Assembly: GCA_025399215.1 (NCBI GenBank)
Contig: MU621472.1
Location: forward strand, 1 to 14,832
Origin: Globomyces pollinis-pini
Taxonomy: Eukaryota > Chytridiomycota > Chytridiomycetes > Rhizophydiales > Globomycetaceae
Length of the DNA: 14,832 bases
Reading direction: 5' to 3'
Made by a program: the position numbers and the translations under genes. Of the stretch, positions 1 through 10,024 are shown piece by piece; within the stretch, counting starts at the first letter, position 1, and every line of letters starts with the position of its first letter. Under the pieces are notes generated by a model, which searched no databases, was not told the DNA's origin, and saw only the letters and a list, made by a program, of their open reading frames with translations.

Positions 1-76
1 GGGAACAATTTAAACGGCCAAACAGAGAAACTCACTGGTAATCTAATCAGGGGAACAATTTAAACGGCCAAACAGA
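1..76. repeat. 26-bp direct repeat, 50-bp period, at window edge
   Basis: Bases 1-26 and 51-76 are identical (they begin gggaacaatt and end aacaga). Their start points are 50 bp apart, and the 24-bp spacer is not clearly repeated afterwards. Because the first copy begins exactly at base 1, a longer tandem array may continue to the left. No terminal inverted repeats or ORF accompany it, so a minisatellite or duplicated promoter segment is as likely as a mobile element edge. Confidence 0.85.
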
Positions 77-342
77 CATACTCTGCCATCTTCCTCAAAA
101 CAACTTACCATGATGATTTGGGTGCCGGTTGCAATTTGGTGTACATCTAGGCTCATCAGCGTGCTGCCTTTGGCCTAAATTACAAGACAAGTTACAGCCA
201 AGGAACTATGAATACTGCTTTGTCTTCCAAGCCCAACCCTCAAGAGTGCAACGTGACGCAAAAAGGGTCATTGTGTTCTGGGTGAGGATTTAGCCTATAA
301 AAATGGCAAACCACGCGATTCAGAAGCACAAAATTAAATTAA
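77..342. other. 5' intergenic region of the SMase D-like gene
   Basis: No ORF with coding character was found on either strand between the edge repeat and the start codon at 343. By eye it is less AT-rich than the other intergenic stretches. The only recognisable element is the TATA-like sequence at 296-303, listed separately. No tRNA-like or other structured RNA motif was seen. Confidence 0.5.
296..303 (+). promoter_or_regulatory. TATA-like box upstream of SMase D-like gene
   Basis: TATAAAAA lies 39 bp before the ATG at 343. That distance fits a core promoter with a very short 5' UTR. It is a motif match only, with no transcript evidence. Confidence 0.45.
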
Positions 343-1504
343 ATGATTACATTTATATTTCAATTGATACAGCTTTTTGGATGGACTAATGCTGCTGCAA
401 ATACTATTTTTGCTCATATGGTAATTTAACGAACACTCACATCTAAGGTAAATCACCCTGATGCAGTTCGTTGGGCAATTGATCAAGGAGTAAACGGTGT
501 TGAAATGGACTTGCGATTTGACGGGTCCAAACCAAGCGAATTCAGACATGGTGGGGCCTGTGATTGCAGTTGTCTCTGTCCAATTGGAAGCACCTGTTCA
601 GACAACAGCGTATGCAATAAGTTATGGAAAATCACTGGAAGTCATTGCAATGCCAAATCTACTGCAGATGAAATGACAAAAGCTTTGGGTTCCCCAGACC
701 TTCATGACAAATTGGCAGTGATCTACATCGGTACAATCCCACCCGTTCATTAATTCTTTAGATAGTAAAATTGATGATAACACTCCACTTCGTGAATCAG
801 GTGAAAACATTGTCAAATTGTTGAATGAAAACGTTTTTGAAAAAGGATACAAAGGACAAGTGATTATCAGTGGTTCTGAAGTGAAATACTTTGACTACTT
901 GAAAGGAGCACTAAGTGTCGCTAAAGCATCCAAATTTGTTGACCAGTACTTCTACACTTATGATGCTGAAGGTCGACAATATGAACGAGTATTTAGTGCA
1001 TTGAAACAGCTTGATACGAAAAACATTGCTTATTCAACTGGCATATCGGCTTGTGCACCTGGAACCTATGAAGACGCAATCAAGGGTAGTATTTCCAAGA
1101 ATGCTTATGCCGGAATTGGAATATGGACTATTGATAAGGAATCCTCAATGAAAGACTATGTGAACTATGGAGTGACTTCCATCATGACCAATCGAATTGA
1201 TAATGCATTAGCTGTGGTCAAGGCAGAGAATCTAGCCAAGCCAGGGAGTGCATTGAAAGTACCAGGTGGACCATCAAAAGACCCACAGGAATTATGCGAT
1301 TGTGATTACAGCAAGAATGGTGGCTGTGTCCTTAAAGCTACTCCCCCTAAAGGCAAAGCATGTAAATGTGAGTATAAGGGAGCATGGACTTGTGGAGGTA
1401 AAGTGACGGATTGCAATAATCCCGAAAATCCACAATGTGTAAAACCAGAAAATTCAAAAAAAACATGCAAACTTGGAGGAGGCGACTGTGATGGCTACAA
1501 ATAG
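343..1504 (+). CDS. Secreted sphingomyelinase D / phospholipase D-like protein (GDPD-related TIM barrel)
   Basis: Exons are 343-420, 448-730 and 762-1504; the introns are 27 and 31 nt, and the joined frame gives 367 residues. Family members cleave the head group of sphingomyelin or lysophospholipids outside the cell. A hydrophobic N-terminus (about residues 1-19) looks like a signal peptide. Active-site positions expected for the family are present with correct spacing: His25 (AHMVN context), Glu45 and Asp47 (metal ligands), His60 (35 residues after His25, in HGGACDC), then Asp121 and Lys123, and a WTIDK strand near residue 242. About 17 extra residues separate His60 from Asp121 compared with spider enzymes. 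The family's C-terminal NPW tail motif was not found. Instead, residues about 299-367 form a tail with 10 cysteines. The gene appears intact. The ATG at 343 is chosen because it gives the signal peptide and puts His25 in frame. Substrate and any toxic activity are not shown by the sequence. Confidence 0.88.
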
Positions 1505-1525
1505 TTTATTCAGTGTTTATTGTTG

Positions 1526-1531
1526 AATAAA
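1526..1531 (+). terminator. AATAAA polyadenylation signal, SMase D-like gene
   Basis: AATAAA starts 22 nt after the stop codon ending at 1504 and is followed by a T-rich stretch. This fits 3'-end formation within the 228-bp gap before the permease gene. Confidence 0.55.
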
Positions 1532-1732
1532 TGTCATTATTTTTTTATCTAAATCTAACTTCTAACTACTTTGGATTTAATTTTTTTGAATCCGGGTTTC
1601 AAAATATCTAGTTTCATACTACGTGGGTTTATGTTCTACTTTGAGTTTTGGTCATCACTTTTTAGGGTTTTGATTGCCCTTCTGGTCGCGTTGTAAACAT
1701 TGACCAAAAACTTTTAATCTTTTACATAAATA

Positions 1733-3426
1733 ATGAGCTCTCCAGTGAACGATCCTTTAATCGTCTCCGTTCGTAGAGATTATCAGGAAGGAACTGTTAA
1801 TATGGAAAACTCATTTGAATCGTTTAAAGATCCAATTGATGAAGACGAAGCTGTTTTGAATCAGATGGGATACAAACAAGAGTTATATAGAGGTTTCTCA
1901 TCGTTGATGAATTTCTCGTTTTGCTTTACTGCAGTAGCCGTAGTATCATCCTTATCGGGATTGTTTCCAACAGCAATGGCCACAGGAGGCCCTGTTGTAA
2001 TTATTTGGTACCCGGATAAATATTACTGACATTTAGGTCGTGGATAGTTGGTTCATTGCTTACGTATGTAGTCGCTGCCAATTTAGCAGAAATCTGTTCA
2101 ACATATCCATCAGCTGGGAGCGTTTACCATTGGTCCGGAATGATGTGTACTGAGAAACATTCGCCTTTTATCTCTTATGTAACAGGATGGTTTAATTTTA
2201 TTGGTAATGGTGCTGGTAAGTTTCCTTTTGTTCATGATAGCGGATGCATTCTTTGCAAATGCATTTGCTGCCACGTTAAATGCCCTTATTGAAACTTGTG
2301 GTTATCCATCACTATCAGTTTATGCAACCACTGCTATTGCTGGAGCAGTCTTGGTGGTCTGGACTGTACAGAACTTTTTACGGATCGATATACAAGGGGT
2401 TATCAACAACTTTGCTGCATTTTGGCAAATAGGTACATTGCTAACTATTATTGGAACACTTTGGGCGACATGTAGCTCTTCAGTATCTGGTACTGCAACA
2501 AATAGCCAAATGTTTTTTACATTTTACAATGGAACTGGATTCGAATCCGTGCTTTACGTGTGTATGATTGGAATGCTATCCACACTTTACTCATTTACTG
2601 GATATGAAGCAGCTGCACAGTAAATTGATGCTATTAACGGTAGTATGTCCGAAGAAACTAGACACGCAAAAAAATCGGCTCCTTACGGTGTCATTTATAC
2701 TGTATTGGTATCATCAGTTGTTGGATTTTTGTATCTTTTAGGACTGTTATACCCAACAGCAAATGATGTTGAAAGTTTTGTCAGTCAAGAACTAAGCGTA
2801 AACAGCATATTTGAAATGTGTGCTGGAAATTCTTTAGCTATTTTACTGTCCTTTCTTTTAACCGTCAATATGTATTTTTCAGGAAGTAGTTCTACTACAG
2901 TGACGGGACGTATAGCTTTTGCAATGGCTCGAGATGGTGGTATGCTCTTCATAATTCAACTTTAGCATTCCCATACTCTGAAAAAATTAAATTCATTGGA
3001 AGCAATAGCCATGCACCTATAGGAGCTGTCACGTTTGTACTGATTGTGGATTTAGTTTTAATTTCTTTGAATCTTTTCAGTGAAACTGCATTTGTTGCTA
3101 TTACTTCTCTGGCCACTATCGGGTTTCAATTATCATATGCAATCCCAATCGGACTTCGAGCCTCCAGCACTGACTTTGAAAAAAGTGAATTCAACTTGGG
3201 TAACTATGGGAGAATTACAGCAGGTTTAAGTTGTGCTTGGTTGACAATAACTTCGTGTTTATTCATACTTCCTACCTCATATCCAATTACATCGGAAAAC
3301 ATGAATTACACTGGTATCGTGTTATTAGGTTGTGCTATCATTGGTGGGTTGCATTGGTCGCTCTCTGCACGTAAGTGGTTTGTTGGTCCAAAACGGCACC
3401 ACAAGGAAACCCTTGATAATATTTAA
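1733..3426 (+). CDS. Amino acid/GABA-type permease (APC superfamily, UGA4-like)
   Basis: Exons are 1733-2007, 2037-2215, 2241-2619, 2644-2939 and 2966-3426; the introns are 29, 25, 24 and 26 nt and the joined frame gives 529 residues, a usual length for fungal ACT-family permeases. These carry amino acids, GABA, choline or polyamines across the plasma or vacuolar membrane. Family landmarks are the N-terminal cytosolic segment with MGYKQELYRGFSSL before TM1, the AEICSTYPSAGSVYHW region of TM2-TM3, and YSFTGYEAAAHMSEET spanning the third splice junction. About 12 hydrophobic segments are seen. Each intron carries or causes an in-frame stop, so an intron-blind reading would wrongly look like a pseudogene. 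The start is the first in-frame ATG after an AT-rich leader. The exact substrate cannot be assigned; UGA4-like describes the family only. Confidence 0.9.
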
Positions 3427-3430
3427 TAAA
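3425..3430 (+). terminator. AATAAA overlapping the permease stop codon
   Basis: The hexamer overlaps the TAA stop at 3424-3426. If it is used, the 3' UTR would be only about 10-30 nt. This fits the tight convergent arrangement with the IQGAP gene, whose stop is at 3595. Confidence 0.5.
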
Positions 3431-3516
3431 CAGATAAATATTATTTTAAAATTTTTTCTATGTTCAAGATTCTTCTTATTGCATCACTGAATGATATCAT
3501 TTCATAGCTCACTCAA

Positions 3517-3568
3517 TAAGAAGTGGTAAAAACATATTGTTCTAAGAAGTGGTAAAAACATATTGTTC
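3517..3568. repeat. Perfect 26-bp tandem duplication between convergent genes
   Basis: Bases 3517-3542 and 3543-3568 are identical and directly adjacent (unit begins taagaagtgg and ends atattgttc). It sits in the 168-bp gap between the 3' ends of the permease and IQGAP genes. It is A-rich, with no ORF or inverted repeat. Confidence 0.9.
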
Positions 3569-3581
3569 CATTAAAAAAGAA

Positions 3582-3587
3582 TTTATT
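3582..3587 (-). terminator. AATAAA signal just after the IQGAP stop (minus strand)
   Basis: TTTATT on the plus strand reads AATAAA on the minus strand and starts 7 nt beyond the IQGAP stop codon at 3597-3595. It matches the short spacing seen for the neighbouring genes. Confidence 0.5.
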
Positions 3588-3594
3588 AAAAGAT

Positions 3595-6500
3595 TTAAGC
3601 GTAGAATCTAGAATAGTGAGTGAAAAAAAAGACATACTTTTTGTTTATCAAGAAAATCAACAGATTCAAGTTGACTTTAGCAATATCAAATAAGGTTATA
3701 ATATCCACTTTGTTATATTGCTGCTGTAATAGATCTTCCAGTCGTAAGGTTTCCATTTCAGTAGCTTTTGCACCCAAGAATGAAACTTGGCAATTGAACA
3801 CACCAGCCTCATCTGATGAGATTGTAAGAGTCAATAATGCGAATCTATAGTTAAATTCAAAATAAAATGTACTGTTTTGGGGAGTGACCTTCTACAGATA
3901 AGAGCACACCTTTTTCATATAATTTAGCACCAGTAAATTTGAAAGATCCAAATTTTGGCACTTTGCCATGTTTTTTCAAATCTTGAATGTGGAAGTATTG
4001 CGTACTGAGGAACATTGGTTTCTTTACCTTTCCTTTCTTATTTGTTAGTTGTGCCATACAAGAATCTAAATAGTCATGATAGGACTTCATCGAATCATTC
4101 AAATATGTCGATTTTTCTTCTAAATTTCCTAATGTTTTTCTTAAAGATGCAAATTCACGTTTTCTTTGATCTCGACGACGTTGTTTTGTTAAAACATCTT
4201 CAACAATTGAATCAAGCATTGATTGATAATGGTTTGACTTTGAAGCTTTTCCTTCAATTTCTAATTTTGCCATATTCTCAAGTGCTTTAATCTTTAATTG
4301 AGAAAATTTCATTCTAAAGTTTAAGAAAACATTTAATAGTTACGGTTGATTTTCTGAGGTTTTGTATACCGCACCAGAAGATGGTGAAAGAGGAGATGAT
4401 AAGTTCAATTCCATTATTGAACCAGATGATGGTGATTGGTCTTTATCTAATTCATGATTGGATCTACTCGTTTCTTCTTTTTCAACAAATTGCGCAAATG
4501 CGGTCTCTTGTTCAGTTGTAGCTGGGCTTTCTAATATATCCAAGAGACTTCTGCCATGAGCAAATTGAATGATTATCTGTATCATTCGTTTTGTTTCCAC
4601 CATTAGCTTCTTTGTATGATCATCGTCTACTGTTTAGAAAAAATCTCAAGGCAAACCAATTGTTTTCGCAAATCGATTGCTTAGGTTTAATGCTATTTCA
4701 CTTCCAGGGCCTTTGGCTGCAACTCCCGCTGCAGGAACTCCACCCAATTCATTCAATACAACTCTAAGAGAATCATTTGGAAGGTTAGGCAATTGTTGCA
4801 AATTATCCACTAAACCACGGTGTACTTGGCATATTTCGTCAGGAGTAATATATATAGTATGTTTCTTTTGTTTACTGGTTTCCAAAAATTCATCCATGTC
4901 GAAATATTCTTCGGCAGTTATGACATTCGTGGCTAAATGGAATTAACAAATGATGAATCGATACCTTCCCTAAGGAAGTTACTAAACTGTTTTGAGGCAT
5001 TTTGCAAATAGGTGCTAACATGACTTGTAAAAGAACCATCTTGATTAATAGTGGATTGTTTGCTAACAGAAATTTGGTGTAAAGTTTTTGCAATCTACTA
5101 TTAAAAACAAAGCAAATGTTTACTTCAGCCAAGTTTTTTCTTTGTGTAAGAGACACTACGGATTCAATAACATCGAAAGCTTCAGGAGCACTGAACACAT
5201 TATTATCATAGATATAGCTTACACAATAACAGGATTGATGTATCTATAGTATAGCAAATTTCCGATCATTAGATTAATATCTTTTTCATGTTCAGGTTGA
5301 TTGAATTTTTTCTAATGGTTAATATCACATATTCCAACCTTCATGTCTTCTTTCATCTTCATGGCAATGTATCGGATACCAAATGGCATTTTCTGACTTG
5401 ATTTAGCAATTGCTTGCAAAAATGTATTTGTGATGGTTTGAAGTTTGGCAAAATCTAAAAATCAATCAACACAACCATCATCATTACTAGCAAATTGCGT
5501 TTCTTTCACTTCAGGGTCTGCAGAAGCAACTTCGGCTGTCACATCATGAGATCTTGAAGACTTTTCACCAGTTCGATTTTCCTCTTCACGAAGTTTGGAA
5601 CGATAAATCGAAATTGGATCTGTATCCAAATCCAATTCGTTGTTTTGTAAAACCCCTTCTAATAATGGACGAAGTAGTCCTCGGAGAAATTCTCTTTCTT
5701 TGGCACCACGAGTATACTGCAGTACCAGTTTAATGAATAATGGATTCTCTCGAACCACTTCATCCACTTTACTGACTTCACTCAATTCGATTTTAATACA
5801 TGACTAAATGTTAATGGTTTGGAATGTTTACTTCGATCAATTTGATGAAGAGGTATTCTTCTCGATTGTTTTGTGCATAACCGAAAATAGAAAGAATAAC
5901 TTGCTCCAGAAATTTTGTAGAATTACCACCTTGAGATTTGTTTAAAGTAAACATCAAAGTTGCAAGATAACGTGGCTCCGTTTGTAACAAATAAAATAAT
6001 TGTTCGTATTTTTTTCTAGTTTCACGTGTAGATTTATCATTTCCTCTCAATGTAAATACACCGGCGTCCTTATCAAGTGCTTGTTGTGACTTTGCAAGTG
6101 CTGCTCGCATATCTTTGGATTTAAAATGTCCAACTTCTTCCAATGAGATTCGATTTTTAACTAATAATGCCACCTTAGCATCTAAATCATTCAATTCGGC
6201 TTCACTAGCCAAATTTTCACGAATTTTTTGTAGAACGGTTCGACGAAGTTCTTCAAGCATTTTTTCCTCTTCTAATTCAGTGTCACGAGTATCTAATAAA
6301 TAAATGTATTGTCGAACCAAAGACACGTCAGCCCCACCAGCATTAAGTCCTAAAATTTAGTAGATAGGATGACCTACTTAACGCTAAATAACGCTTGCGA
6401 GCATGTACTCCACGCCACCATGCCTGAAGCTTAACCACCTGTGGTAGTATACTTCTGTAATATGTTTGGGTTTCTACATACTTTCGTCTTTGAAGTTTTC

Positions 6501-7745
6501 CTTTGTATCTGGCTTGTATCTGAAGAATAAGAATGATATAAAGAAATAAAACCTTTTCAAACAACTTTTCATTTGCTTTCAACCCATCGAGTCTATCACG
6601 ATATTCTTTCTTTTGTTGATAGCCTCTTACAGTGGCTTGTATTTTAATGGCAGCTTGAGTTTGTTGTTTGTGTTTCTCAAGGTCTTTCAAATATTTAGTA
6701 CGTTGTAAATGTTGTCTCGCAATGGATTGTGCGAGAACAATTTGATCTTCGTTATCTTTCAGGTATTGATCTCGGCCTAAAATTATATATGACTAATAAT
6801 GTTACGATCTTTTGCCTCCTTCTCTAAGCGTTCTCTTTCTGAAAATATTAGTAAATTCAACATAAAATCTACCTAGATTCGCTTCCCGTGCCAATCTAGC
6901 ATTTTCTAATGTTAAAACTTTAGGTCGTTACTCTCTTCCTCGGTTTCTTCAGGTTCTTTCATTTCTTTTGCTAAATCACTTTGAAGATTTCCAAATGCAG
7001 GCATTTGAACTGCCATATCTTCCAATCCTTGCGCTGTTTTTGAAAGTACATCATCTACGATATTAATAATTTTAAGATTTACCTGTAAATTCAAGGGTTC
7101 CAACTAAATTTTTCATAATTGGAGATTTCCCCTTCTTTGCCAAAAAGTGACTAACATTATTGCTATAAATCATACCTTAGAGCGTGAATACAGTAAATGA
7201 CTTTAGGGATGTTCTTTTTATCATATAAATCGGTCAATTCAAACCAAAAAACCTAAAAGATTAACCTATACAAAGTGTTACTTCAGGTAATCCTTCATTC
7301 TTTACTGCCGTAAAGAAATAGTTTATGTTATCTGAATGACGATATTGTAATTTTTTATCCTAAGATTTCAATACAGATCAGTATTTACTTCGAAAATCCT
7401 TTTGACGACTGTTGGTTGAAAGAATTTAGCTAAATAAGCTAAAATGATTCCATTTCTTAATTCTTCATCAAGTTTTTCAATAGGTGCTAGTTCAAATTTG
7501 ACACAAGCTTCAATCCATCTTTTAAAGAAATTAAAATTGAATATTGATATTTACTCTTTTGCTTCTCCGATATGACAAAGATAATCATAAGCTTGACTAT
7601 TTTTACGTTGACGATCCATCCAAGTATCATCACGAACAACTTTATCTTCCAACTTTCGTACTTTGACGGTTGCTAGTGTAGGCAGCTCTGGGAGTGCTAT
7701 TTGATGAATCATTTTAGTTGGTCATTTACCACTTGAATCTGCCAT
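3595..7745 (-). CDS. IQG1: IQGAP-family scaffold (CH, IQ, RasGAP and RasGAP C-terminal domains)
   Basis: I place 22 exons, written 5' to 3' as high-low: 7745-7730, 7696-7555, 7518-7389, 7359-7282, 7252-7176, 7150-7083, 7054-6932, 6905-6873, 6838-6806, 6776-6553, 6519-6378, 6349-5832, 5803-5488, 5454-5339, 5311-5223, 5190-5124, 5094-4965, 4932-4657, 4629-4344, 4313-3873, 3844-3638, 3607-3595. The 21 introns are 25-36 nt and the product is 1174 residues, short for the family. Order: CH domain about 38-150 (AYDYLCHIGEAKEWIEACV; LRNGIILAYLAKFF), three IQ motifs about 275-340 (IQATVRGYQQKKEY, IQARYKGKLQRRKY, LQAWWRGVHARKRY), RasGAP-related domain about 360-770 with the YYRYINPVIVAPEAFDV signature, and the RasGAP C-terminal domain ending in LLIFLINKKFYA. 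IQGAPs link F-actin, calmodulin/myosin light chains and Rho GTPases at the contractile ring; their GAP domain usually lacks GAP activity. An in-frame ATG at 7712 inside intron 1 is an alternative start. Confidence 0.93.
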
Positions 7746-7994
7746 GGAAATTTTAAAGATTCAATCGCGTTTTTAAACAAACAATCGATTTTTTTGATCA
7801 CATTTTACTCCGACTTTGACAAAAATTAAAAATTTACAGAAAATTCGATAATGGAATCTTAAAAATTCTATAGTAATGAGAGTCAAGTTGTTAGATGTAA
7901 TTGCTTGGTTTAGTTAACCGCTTGGAAATTTAAGCATTATGTTCAAATCATTAATAATTTATTATGATAACAATTGCATGGTGAAAAAAAGAAA
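7746..7994. other. Intergenic region, IQGAP promoter side
   Basis: This 249-bp AT-rich gap holds the presumed promoter of IQGAP (start at 7745, minus strand) and the 3' UTR of the ERG26-like gene. TTTATT at 7958-7963 reads AATAAA on the minus strand, 31 nt after the ERG26-like stop, and is the likely poly(A) signal. No ORF is supported. Confidence 0.5.
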
Positions 7995-9147
7995 TCAGAT
8001 CTGATTTCCATATCCTTGAGTTTTCCAGTATTCAACAGTCCTATCCATCCCATCTTGAAATGTTACAATAGGTTGGTAACCCAATAATCGCTTCGCCTTT
8101 GAGATATTAAAATAAACATTACAATGTATCATCAATAATTTAAAACGTGATAGTGGCATTGGAATGTTGAATAATGAATGAAGAAAATCCATGATATCGG
8201 CAATGATGAATGCCAAGAACATTGGAAGGTATATGTATTGAGTTTGACGGTATCCTAAACCATTATATAAATATTTGGAAAAGTCCCAAAATTGTATTGG
8301 TTGATCATTGGTCACGAAAAAAGCCTAAGGTTTAGTCAATGAATAAATCACCTCGCCTGCAATACCATTATCCTTCTCCATCTTCAATGCGGCAAGAACA
8401 TGAATATGTGCAACATTGTCAACATATGTCCAATCATATAAATGGTTGTTCTCACCAACTTGAAGTCTCCAATGACCATCCTTTGCAGCCTTCATCAATT
8501 CAAATGATGCTTGACCATCTCTTGAAAATTAATATATAGAGCAAATACCTTGGTCCAAATATTCCTGTTGGTCGAATAGCACAAGTCAAAAGACCTCCAT
8601 TTCCATTAGCTTTCAAGACTGCAATCTCAGCCATTTGCTACACTATTAAATCAAACAATGAAATAGACAACCTTCGTCTCATTGTATGGATCCATATGCG
8701 TAGTACAATATGGTTCGGTTTCATCGACATTAACAAGATTTTGACCATAGTACACAACTGACAGAGATGATGTGTACACTAGTTTTTTCACTTTACGTTC
8801 CACACATGCATTGATGACATTTCGTGTTCCTTCCACATTAACTTTAAAATAAACGTCTCTTGGTTTTCCATGAGGAGGAGAAGCTAAAAAAAATGAATAT
8901 CATAAACTGTACCAGTATGAATAACAACATGCATGTTTCTACAAGCTTCTGATACTTGATTTGGATCCGTTAAATCTCCAACAATAGTATTTGTCAATCG
9001 ATTATCTGGTTCATTCATATGTAAATCAAAAGCAGTGACCAACATTCCTTTATCTAGTAAAAGATCACAAACTCTTCTCCCAACTAATCCATAACCAATC
9101 ACAAGTATATTCTGTTTCTTGTGCAAGTCTACTTTATCCAGAAACAT
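7995..9147 (-). CDS. ERG26: Sterol-4-alpha-carboxylate 3-dehydrogenase (decarboxylating), ERG26-like
   Basis: Exons 5' to 3' are 9147-8913, 8883-8672, 8637-8549, 8520-8352 and 8324-7995; introns are 29, 34, 28 and 27 nt. The product is 344 residues, close to yeast Erg26. In ergosterol synthesis the enzyme oxidises and decarboxylates the C-4 carboxy sterol with NAD(P), acting with Erg25, Erg27 and the ER scaffold Erg28. Visible features are the Rossmann glycine motif GYGLVGR (residues 18-24), the HTASPPHG segment, YTSSLSVVY with the catalytic Ser, the catalytic YNETK (Tyr145-Lys149), RPTGIFGPRDG spanning intron 3, and the C-terminal AKRLLGYQPIV...DGMDRTVEYW region common to Erg26/NSDHL. A hydrophobic segment at about 266-287 could anchor it to the ER. 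A related 3-beta-hydroxysteroid dehydrogenase paralogue is the main alternative. The gene is intact. Confidence 0.87.
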
Positions 9148-9465
9148 TTATTGGTTGTTTAAAAAAAAACTTTCAACCTGAATGTTGGATTTATGACAAA
9201 GAATTGACGTTTGAACAAGAATACTAAAGATCTTGCAAAGTTCTTATCAAGGATCATGAGATAATCACACTTGACGATAACCATTGTTTTTTTCTTGATA
9301 ATCAAATCATCAACTTATAATTCAAATAAAGAAAAGAATTCATTTGTCAAGTACTTGGTACATTATTACAATATTATAACGATTTTCGAAATCAAATTTA
9401 CAAAACTATATCATCAATTTTACTTGATACCAAAAAAGATATCAATAACAATCAATAACTGGATA
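9148..9465. other. Intergenic region between ERG26-like gene and the small ER protein gene
   Basis: This 318-bp stretch is strongly AT-rich. It should hold the ERG26-like promoter (minus strand) and the 3' UTR of the upstream small gene. A 66-codon ORF on the plus strand is low-complexity I/N/F/K sequence with no coding character. I see no RNA gene or repeat of note. Confidence 0.45.
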
Positions 9466-9909
9466 CTATAATTCCTGCTTTTGATGAATCCAAGCAAATC
9501 GTTCATGTGGTGATATTCTCTTCAATTCAAATTCATCAATCACTTGATCTTGTTCATTATATACATCATCCTCACTTCTTTTAACAAGATGTGAACAAGC
9601 ATCTTGAAAACAAGTAAACTTGTATTCTTTTTTATAATTTTGATATTGTAATTGACCTTGTTGATCCCACCATTTCAACAAGGATTGAATGAGTTGAATA
9701 TCATTTGATTCTTTCCACCTTTGTTCTTGTCCTTCCATGATTCCATCAGCAACATATTGTTTCATATAACGACTAGTCATTAAATGTTTCCATGATTCAA
9801 TTTCGTAATCTTTGATTTCTTGAGGTGATCTTGGATCTGTATGGTCTGGTCGCATGCTATTTACCATAGAGTATACAAGTACTAACAAAATGGGAAAGAT
9901 ATTCATCAC
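9466..9909 (-). CDS. Small secretory-pathway protein, function unknown, C-terminal KQEL
   Basis: A single uninterrupted exon of 147 residues starts at an ATG at 9909, with a second ATG immediately after. The N-terminus is a clear signal peptide (MMNIFPILLVLVYSMVNS), with cleavage likely near residue 18. The mature part is charged and probably helical, rich in Trp, Tyr, Gln and Glu, with one cysteine pair (Cys100 and Cys105) that could form a disulphide. It has no further hydrophobic segment, so it should be soluble. The last four residues are KQEL, which resembles K/HDEL-type ER retrieval signals; this is an inference. I do not recognise the family. It is one of only two genes here without introns. 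It lies 115 bp from the stop of the next gene upstream, on the same strand. Confidence 0.72.
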   Translation of the reverse strand: MMNIFPILLVLVYSMVNSMRPDHTDPRSPQEIKDYEIESWKHLMTSRYMKQYVADGIMEGQEQRWKESNDIQLIQSLLKWWDQQGQLQYQNYKKEYKFTCFQDACSHLVKRSEDDVYNEQDQVIDEFELKRISPHERFAWIHQKQEL

Positions 9910-10024
9910 TGAAGGAAATGAGTTTAGTGGTGAGTTAAAAAATGTTGAAAATCCTGGACCTATATGAATGGATTGATAGAACCATTATTTTTTTAAAAAA
10001 AATCTATATTATGTTACAGTCTAC

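Noticed and set aside
505..753. Independent 82-residue ORF starting at an internal Met
   Set aside because: It is exon 2 of the SMase D-like gene; the signal peptide and first catalytic His lie in exon 1.
1733..3426. Permease as a pseudogene with several frameshifts and stops
   Set aside because: Each break coincides with a GT...AG segment of 24-29 nt whose removal restores the conserved APC sequence and a single 529-residue frame.
3595..7745. A cluster of several small minus-strand genes
   Set aside because: The fragments are consecutive parts of one IQGAP in the right domain order, joined by 21 short introns.
9271..9471. 66-residue plus-strand ORF
   Set aside because: Low-complexity Ile/Asn/Phe/Lys content expected from AT-rich intergenic DNA, and it overlaps the 3' end of the real minus-strand gene.
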